DNA from: Candidatus Pacearchaeota archaeon | Lineage (GTDB): Archaea > Nanoarchaeota > Nanoarchaeia > Pacearchaeales > GW2011-AR1 | DNA length: 9,995 bases | Assembly (NCBI GenBank): GCA_002690445.1 | Contig: NZER01000253.1 | Location: 1-9,995 of the forward strand | Direction: 5' to 3' | Shown: one piece after another, positions 5,789 through 9,995 of the stretch | Numbering within the stretch: the first letter of the stretch is position 1 | Layout: the number at the start of each line of letters is the position of its first letter | The notes under the pieces: generated by a model | Seen by the model: only the letters and a program-made list of their open reading frames with translations | The model's database searches: none | Told to the model about the DNA's origin: nothing | Position numbers and translations under genes: made by a program

Positions 5789-8275
5789 CTATGCCTCTAT
5801 ATCTTCTTCTTGATTTAATAAATCTGAAAATAATCCTTTAACTTTAACTCCTTTATAACTTTCCTTTTTTGGGTCATCAGAAAAATTTGGTGTTGCATTT
5901 AATAAATAATCATCTATCTTAGCACCTTTTTCTTGTCCTATAGTTATAAAACTATTCCAATCATTCTCACTCATTAGATAAGCTTCACTTGTATTTGGTG
6001 TAAAAGAATTAGGTTTATTTTTTATATAAACTGGAACATTATTATTTGTAAATCCTATACTCCATCCATTTTGACGTTTATAGCCGCCGTCAGTAGTTTC
6101 AAATGCTGCACCCCAATCAAATTCACCGGTTTCAGTAATAAATTCAGTACCTATTCCATGGCGTTCTTTCATCTGTTCGTTAAACTCTTCAACATCTGCT
6201 CCTACTCCACCATGGTTAGTTAAAGCAGTGAGTATTTCATTTGTTGCCAAGTATGTTCTGTAACCTTTCATTGTATTATCTTGTAAGTACTTATTTCGTA
6301 ATTCAATACCTTCTAAAAATTCATTCAATGTCTGCAAGGAAGCAATTGTTGCCTCTCTGGTATTTGTCGCAAAAAATCCTTGAGGCATTGCAAGAGCTTC
6401 AAGAATATTTTCAACATCTTGGTCAGAAATTGTTCTTCCGCCTGAACCACCTTGTAGTGCCATAGATACTTGATAGGCGAGAGTAAATTTAAGTAAAGTT
6501 AGTTTTGCTTTTTTCTTAGCATCTTCTTTTAATTGGGGGTTATTGAAAATTTTTCTTGCCTCTTCAATATCTTTTATAATTCCTGCACGTTTAGATTCGG
6601 ACATACCTCCATTTTCACTTCCAACTATTAGGCTAATACCTTTTAAATTTCTACCGCCATTAAAAAAGTTACTTAATTGTTCAAATTGTTCACCAACTCC
6701 ATATATTTTGGCAGCTACATTTAAAGAAAATCCGAGCTTATCACTTACTTGTGTATCATTTAATACGTCCATCATCTTTGTAGCTGTACCCCTTGCTAAA
6801 TTAGCCGCTTCACCTTGTGCTTTAGCATCTTTTGCATTTACAGTATCAGTTAATCCAAAATCATCAGGGCTATTGCTTGGAAATTTTACTCTCAGACCTT
6901 TCATATAACCAAATTCTTTTCCGGGCTGAACCATATGCATAAACTTAATTAATTGTTCTTCACCTGTTATAATGTTATTCTTATCTTTTTTTAGTATTCC
7001 ATGTTCAAAAGCTGCATCTATCATTGCATCCCAATCAGTACTATTCCTAATATTTTGATACTCTTGTTCTTGAACTTGATTAAAATAAGGAGTAAGTTTT
7101 AATATAGAAAGGGATATACTTGCGTCTTCTAAAGAAGAAATAAGCGTTTCTCTACTTTCAAAAGGGTCTAAACTGCTTTGATAAGGTTTATTTAATTTTG
7201 ATTTTCGTGTTATCTTAACCAAATCATCTAGTGCACTAAGTAAGACTCCGCCTGCTGATTGTGTTTCCGTAGCTTCAAATTCATGTTCTGTTGCCAACTC
7301 TTCATATATTATTGGAACTGTTTTTATCTGTGTTCCATTTACTGTTTGTTCTGCTTCAACTAATATAGCATCAGCATCAGGATTTTCTTCTGAGGCTATT
7401 TGTCTTGCCATATCTTTTAAACTTAAACCTCCTAAGTGTACACCTAAATCGTAAGCATTATCATAACTATGTCCCGCTAAATCAATTACATCACCTGTAG
7501 CTTCGACAACGGAACCTTTTACAAATGCATAGTTGGCAATATTAAATTCACGAAGCAATCGTTCTTTACCTTCTACAGTAGATATAGCGTCAACCATTTC
7601 TTTTGTCAGGGTATTATTCATCCAAGACAAAAATGCTACTGGCTGTTCCGCCGGTTTATAATCACCTTTATTAAAGCTAAGATTTTGTTTTTCATCAAAA
7701 ACTATCGTACCTTTCATTGATTCTTTTAGAGCTTTTTCGAGTTCTATACCGGTTTCATATTCAACTTTCCATTTTTCAAAGTCAAGTACATTTACCTTAT
7801 GCTCATTTTGTATTGTATCTTGTTTATGCTGCCAGTTTTGGTCTAATAGTTTTAAACTAGCTATTAAATCCTGCCGTTCATCTTCACTTTTAGCTAATTT
7901 TAATTGGTCTTCCTTGTCTTTTTTTTCTAGAAGGTACTTATTATTCTCCAAGCGGTATTCATCATACCAAACTTTCTTTTCCCAATCAAAAACTTTTTCT
8001 TTAAATCCAATTTCTTTTTTAAATTCCCAACCTAATCTTTTTTCTTTAGCTTTAGCTACTTCAAGTGTTCCAGTTTTTATATCTATCTCTTGTTGAGTTA
8101 AACCAGTAGTAATTTTAAATTTTTCTGCTTCTAATAATCTTTCCTGTTCTTCTTTAATAGCTAACGCATCAGCTTTTGCTTTAGCCGCTTTTGCTTGTGC
8201 CGCTAAATCCAATTCTTCTCTGAACTGGGTGGAAGCACCACCCATAAATGAAAATAATCCGCTCGCAAAACTCAT
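5789..8275 (-). CDS. Large coiled-coil virion protein, probable internal core protein (T7 gp15 position)
   Basis: An 828-residue protein. ATG at 8275 overlaps the TGA of the 190-residue gene (ATGA), with GGGAG seven bases upstream. Residues 1-14 are hydrophobic and Gly/Ser-rich. About 18-185 is a long charged helix likely to form a coiled coil, with Ala/Lys-rich then Trp/Tyr-containing parts (EIGFKEKVFDWEKKVWYDEY). The middle, 210-590, is mixed and helical. Residues 590-660 hold a compact segment, LAYQVSMALQGGSGGR followed by TISDQDVENILEAL, which I recall as a recurring signature in large proteins of marine phages. Residues 700-770 look beta-rich, with Gly, Trp and Tyr. Size and position before the giant gene match T7 gp15 (747 residues), the internal core protein that forms part of the periplasmic DNA channel with gp16. 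No enzymatic motif was seen. The role is inferred from context; a tail or scaffold-like role cannot be excluded. Confidence 0.7.
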   Translation of the reverse strand: MSFASGLFSFMGGASTQFREELDLAAQAKAAKAKADALAIKEEQERLLEAEKFKITTGLTQQEIDIKTGTLEVAKAKEKRLGWEFKKEIGFKEKVFDWEKKVWYDEYRLENNKYLLEKKDKEDQLKLAKSEDERQDLIASLKLLDQNWQHKQDTIQNEHKVNVLDFEKWKVEYETGIELEKALKESMKGTIVFDEKQNLSFNKGDYKPAEQPVAFLSWMNNTLTKEMVDAISTVEGKERLLREFNIANYAFVKGSVVEATGDVIDLAGHSYDNAYDLGVHLGGLSLKDMARQIASEENPDADAILVEAEQTVNGTQIKTVPIIYEELATEHEFEATETQSAGGVLLSALDDLVKITRKSKLNKPYQSSLDPFESRETLISSLEDASISLSILKLTPYFNQVQEQEYQNIRNSTDWDAMIDAAFEHGILKKDKNNIITGEEQLIKFMHMVQPGKEFGYMKGLRVKFPSNSPDDFGLTDTVNAKDAKAQGEAANLARGTATKMMDVLNDTQVSDKLGFSLNVAAKIYGVGEQFEQLSNFFNGGRNLKGISLIVGSENGGMSESKRAGIIKDIEEARKIFNNPQLKEDAKKKAKLTLLKFTLAYQVSMALQGGSGGRTISDQDVENILEALAMPQGFFATNTREATIASLQTLNEFLEGIELRNKYLQDNTMKGYRTYLATNEILTALTNHGGVGADVEEFNEQMKERHGIGTEFITETGEFDWGAAFETTDGGYKRQNGWSIGFTNNNVPVYIKNKPNSFTPNTSEAYLMSENDWNSFITIGQEKGAKIDDYLLNATPNFSDDPKKESYKGVKVKGLFSDLLNQEEDIEA
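5794..5798 (-). promoter_or_regulatory. Ribosome-binding site of the giant gene
   Basis: AGAGG on the minus strand, six bases before ATG 5787-5785. It lies in the last codons of the 828-residue gene (Ile-Glu-Ala-stop), so the two large proteins are probably made in linked amounts. Confidence 0.55.
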
Positions 8276-8844
8276 GCTTGTTCTCCCATCGCTATAAACC
8301 CTTTATTTTGTTCTGTATCTTGTTCCGGACTTTGTTTTACTCTTCCTTTCATCGTACTAATCAGCCTATTAAATTCTTCTGGGTTACGTTCTTTCATCAT
8401 ATCCACAGTATCTCTTTTAGAAACCATTACATTCTCTTCTTTTGCAGCTTCCTTGTTAAATGCTACAACTGGAACTTTATTTTCTATAGCTAGACCAATA
8501 AAATAAACTGCCAGTGGTGGCTTAATAAGTTCACCAACATCGGGAGGAAACTCTCCCGCACTAAATCCTCCTAATGCCACAGTATTAACTATTTCTTCTA
8601 CTGTTGTTCCTCCTGCCATAAGCCGTAAAAAATGTTCTCTTGTTTCTGGGTTATTATCAATTCTATCAATAACAAAATCAACAACCTTATCTGGGTCGCT
8701 CATTCGAGGTGGTTTATCCCAAGGCCACTTGTCAGGTTCATCCGTCAATGAATGACCGGGAACAGGAAAGTTAAAGGGGTCGTCTCGTGCAGTAGCTGCA
8801 CCTTGTGCTAAATTATTATTAGGGTCATTAATATTATCTTTCAT
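8272..8844 (-). CDS. PGHSLTD-motif phage protein, probably virion-associated
   Basis: A 190-residue protein from ATG 8844 to a TGA that overlaps the next start. The N-terminus, 1-25, is polar and probably disordered. Residues 29-46 contain PGHSLTD and then WPWDKPP, followed by an SDPDKVVDFV segment. From 52 to 122 the protein is helical, with conserved-looking pieces EEIVNTVALGGFSAGEF and DVGELIKPPLAVYFIGLA; the second is hydrophobic but interrupted by prolines. The C-terminus, 130-190, is charged and Gln/Glu-rich. I recall proteins with the same GHSLTD...W.W.KPP...DP start in marine phage genomes, annotated as hypothetical or structural. That is memory, not a search. Placement between virion genes supports a structural or assembly role, for example an adaptor for the larger proteins. 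The ribosome-binding region is TAGGATAGG, formed partly by the stop of the 208-residue gene. No enzymatic motif was seen. Confidence 0.75.
   Translation of the reverse strand: MKDNINDPNNNLAQGAATARDDPFNFPVPGHSLTDEPDKWPWDKPPRMSDPDKVVDFVIDRIDNNPETREHFLRLMAGGTTVEEIVNTVALGGFSAGEFPPDVGELIKPPLAVYFIGLAIENKVPVVAFNKEAAKEENVMVSKRDTVDMMKERNPEEFNRLISTMKGRVKQSPEQDTEQNKGFIAMGEQA
8283..8287 (-). promoter_or_regulatory. Ribosome-binding site of the 828-residue gene
   Basis: GGGAG on the minus strand, seven bases before ATG 8275-8273, within the codons for Met-Gly-Glu near the end of the 190-residue gene. Together with the ATGA overlap it fixes the start of the large protein. Confidence 0.65.
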
Positions 8845-8850
8845 GTTTAC

Positions 8851-9477
8851 CTATCCTACTGATTTAAGTGATGCTAAATTTGATGAACTAAGTTTTATTG
8901 TTGTTCCTTTGGGGCCTTCTGCATATAAAGCACTACTGTCAATTCTTCCATTATCCTGTAAGTCAGCCATATATGCTGCCATATTTCCCAGTGATTCTTG
9001 TACCCTATTATTTGAAAATCCGGGCGATGATACACGTGTCGCTTGAAATTGTCCTGCACTAATAGGACTGCCACTAAATTTATTGGAAGTGTAGCGAGTT
9101 TCTAATGCTCTCATTCGTGCTAGATACATATCGTTTTCGGCTTTAGTATCTGGTTCCCCTTCTTTACCTACAGTAGTTCCTATCATACCCTTACCAAATT
9201 TTACTAAGGGACTATCTTTATACTCATCAAATGTTTTACCCATAGTAGACATAGTTTCCATAAATCCACCAGAACTTATTACACCTTTTGTTCCAGAAGC
9301 ATAAGGAGCTGCTGTCATTCCGGGTGTTCCAAATAAATATTCACTAGTTTTTGGAACTCCATACTTTAAACCTTTGTATCCATAATAAGCTGCACCTGCT
9401 GCTAAAGCAATTTTACCTAAATTACCTTTTAACTCATTAGGTATTATATTACTTAACCAATCATTTAATCCGCCCAT
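8851..9477 (-). CDS. Gly/Ala/Ser-rich small virion-type protein, unknown function
   Basis: A 208-residue protein starting MGGLNDWLSNIIPNELK. The start is ATG at 9477, with AGGAGA four bases upstream. Residues 20-40 form a short hydrophobic, Gly/Ala/Tyr-rich segment (GKIALAAGAAYYGYKGLKYG) that could insert in or lie on a membrane. The rest is rich in Gly, Ser, Thr and Met, with few long charged helices except near 110-130 (DTKAENDMYLARMRALETRY) and a helix at 158-175. The end (TIKLSSSNLASLKSVG) is polar. No family was recognised. It lies between the Gln/Asn-rich helical protein and the PGHSLTD protein, at the head of the set of internal-protein candidates. A small membrane-active ejection protein playing the role of T7 gp14 (196 residues) is one possibility; a minor head or tail protein is another. 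Confidence 0.7.
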   Translation of the reverse strand: MGGLNDWLSNIIPNELKGNLGKIALAAGAAYYGYKGLKYGVPKTSEYLFGTPGMTAAPYASGTKGVISSGGFMETMSTMGKTFDEYKDSPLVKFGKGMIGTTVGKEGEPDTKAENDMYLARMRALETRYTSNKFSGSPISAGQFQATRVSSPGFSNNRVQESLGNMAAYMADLQDNGRIDSSALYAEGPKGTTIKLSSSNLASLKSVG

Positions 9478-9481
9478 ATAT

Positions 9482-9487
9482 TCTCCT
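9482..9487 (-). promoter_or_regulatory. Ribosome-binding site of the 208-residue gene, overlapping the upstream stop
   Basis: AGGAGA on the minus strand, four bases before ATG 9477-9475. Its first two bases are the last two of the TAG stop of the preceding gene (TAGGAGA), an economical stop/SD fusion. Confidence 0.7.
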
Positions 9488-9995
9488 AAAATAAATTAAA
9501 TATTCCTTTAATAACTCCACGCCCTAGCTCCGCTAATGCGATGTCCTTTGTTTTTGTATTATACATTGTCTGGTCAAAACTTGATTCCTGTGCGAACATG
9601 GCAACTTGATGTGCCCTAGCTTTTGCATTTTCAGAACTTTGCATCATCCAACTTGCTTCATCACGGTATCGTTGCCAAATATTATTTAGTTGGTTTTGGT
9701 TCATCTGTAATAGGTTCTGTGAATTAATTCTATTAACTTCATTTTGAAGACTTGTATTAGCTGTATTTATATTTCGTCTCCACTGTGCATTATTTTGATT
9801 TATTTGTAATTGCATATTTTGATTAAACTTTTCACGTGAATCTTGAAGTTGTGAAACAAAACGTGACTGGGCGTTTGCTTGGTCAGCATTAAATTGACCC
9901 TGCGCCGCCACCCTATTTTTATTTGCATTTTCTACTTGTGTTCCTAATTCATCAAAAAACATATCCACTTCATTTTCTGTTTTTGCATTAAATTG
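9486..9995 (-). CDS. Gln/Asn-rich helical virion-type protein, 5' end outside the window
   Basis: The frame stays open to base 9995, so the visible 169 residues are the C-terminal part of a longer protein. A GTG at 9968 could be read as a start, but no Shine-Dalgarno motif precedes it, and the nine codons upstream (QFNAKTENE) continue the same style as the later GQFNADQANAQSRF. I therefore treat the gene as truncated. The protein is Gln/Asn/Ala-rich and almost wholly helical, with QFNA-type repeats, NNAQWRR near the middle, an aromatic patch (NNIWQRYRDEASWMMQSSEN), and a C-terminus ending GVIKGIFNLF. From memory, proteins with repeated 'FNA..NA' and 'Q.N.QWRR' segments are common in marine phage structural modules. 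It is likely a virion protein at the head-tail or internal core; the exact role is unknown. It ends with TAG, 8 nt before the next gene. Confidence 0.75.
   Translation of the reverse strand, partial: QFNAKTENEVDMFFDELGTQVENANKNRVAAQGQFNADQANAQSRFVSQLQDSREKFNQNMQLQINQNNAQWRRNINTANTSLQNEVNRINSQNLLQMNQNQLNNIWQRYRDEASWMMQSSENAKARAHQVAMFAQESSFDQTMYNTKTKDIALAELGRGVIKGIFNLF

Noticed and set aside
5785..5791. Possible programmed frameshift joining the 828- and 1696-residue genes (1-nt gap)
   Set aside because: No slippery heptamer is visible before the stop, and the giant gene has its own ATG with AGAGG at good spacing, so separate initiation is simpler.
6543..6908. Plus-strand 121-residue ORF
   Set aside because: It is wholly antisense to the 828-residue coding frame, with low-complexity Ser/Phe/Leu composition typical of shadow frames.
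8248..8493. Plus-strand 81-residue ORF covering the junction of the 190- and 828-residue genes
   Set aside because: It lies opposite two well-supported genes, and its Phe/Ser/His-rich composition reflects reversed Lys/Glu codons.
8843..9046. Plus-strand ORF beginning across the gap between the 190- and 208-residue genes
   Set aside because: It is antisense to the 208-residue gene. There is no SD and no regulatory space, and the opposite frame has clear SD and stop/start linkage.
1..9995. CRISPR arrays, tRNA genes, insertion sequences or a defence system
   Set aside because: No spaced direct repeats, cloverleaf-like segments, transposase motifs or nuclease/helicase motifs were seen. Nearly every base is taken up by minus-strand coding sequence of virion and membrane type.

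Overview
This is a compact, AT-rich (by eye roughly two thirds A+T) stretch of a tailed-phage genome, probably from a marine phage. Nine genes, two of them cut by the window ends, all lie on the minus strand and read from base 9995 towards base 1. They are packed with 1-4 nt overlaps or gaps of 1-13 nt. There is no tRNA, rRNA, CRISPR array or insertion sequence, no room for a promoter between genes, and no noncoding stretch over 13 nt. The low G+C and several protein patterns I recall from uncultured marine phages suggest a low-GC marine host, possibly of the SAR11 type. That is an inference and could not be checked here.

In transcription order, 9995-5789 and on to 697 is a structural module. 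It starts with a 5'-truncated Gln/Asn-rich helical protein (9486-9995) and a 208-residue Gly/Ala-rich protein (8851-9477). A 190-residue protein with a PGHSLTD motif follows (8272-8844), then an 828-residue protein with a long N-terminal coiled coil and a QGGSGGR motif (5789-8275), and a 1696-residue giant (697-5787). The order small, large, largest, and the sizes, match the internal-core (ejection) genes 14-15-16 of T7-like podoviruses. The proteins would then be packaged in the head and ejected to form a DNA channel across the cell envelope. The assignment rests on order, size and composition, not on recognised catalytic motifs. No lytic transglycosylase was seen in any of them, and no tail-fibre gene follows the giant gene.

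From 697 to 1 there is a chain of four tiny genes. They encode an exported protein of 84 residues with two cysteines, a 71-residue protein with a coiled coil and a C-terminal membrane helix (XhlA/holin-like build), a 35-residue single-span membrane peptide, and the start of another small, hydrophobic-ended protein that runs off the window. They look like a membrane or lysis cassette made from the same late transcript. Start sites are set by Shine-Dalgarno motifs buried in the end of the preceding gene and by stop/start overlaps (ATGA, TAGTG). Six of the eight visible stop codons are TAG, which is unexpected at this base composition.

The points most worth following up are the unassigned giant and coiled-coil proteins, the small-gene cassette including the 35-residue peptide, and the perfect ribosome-binding site inside the partial gene at the left edge.
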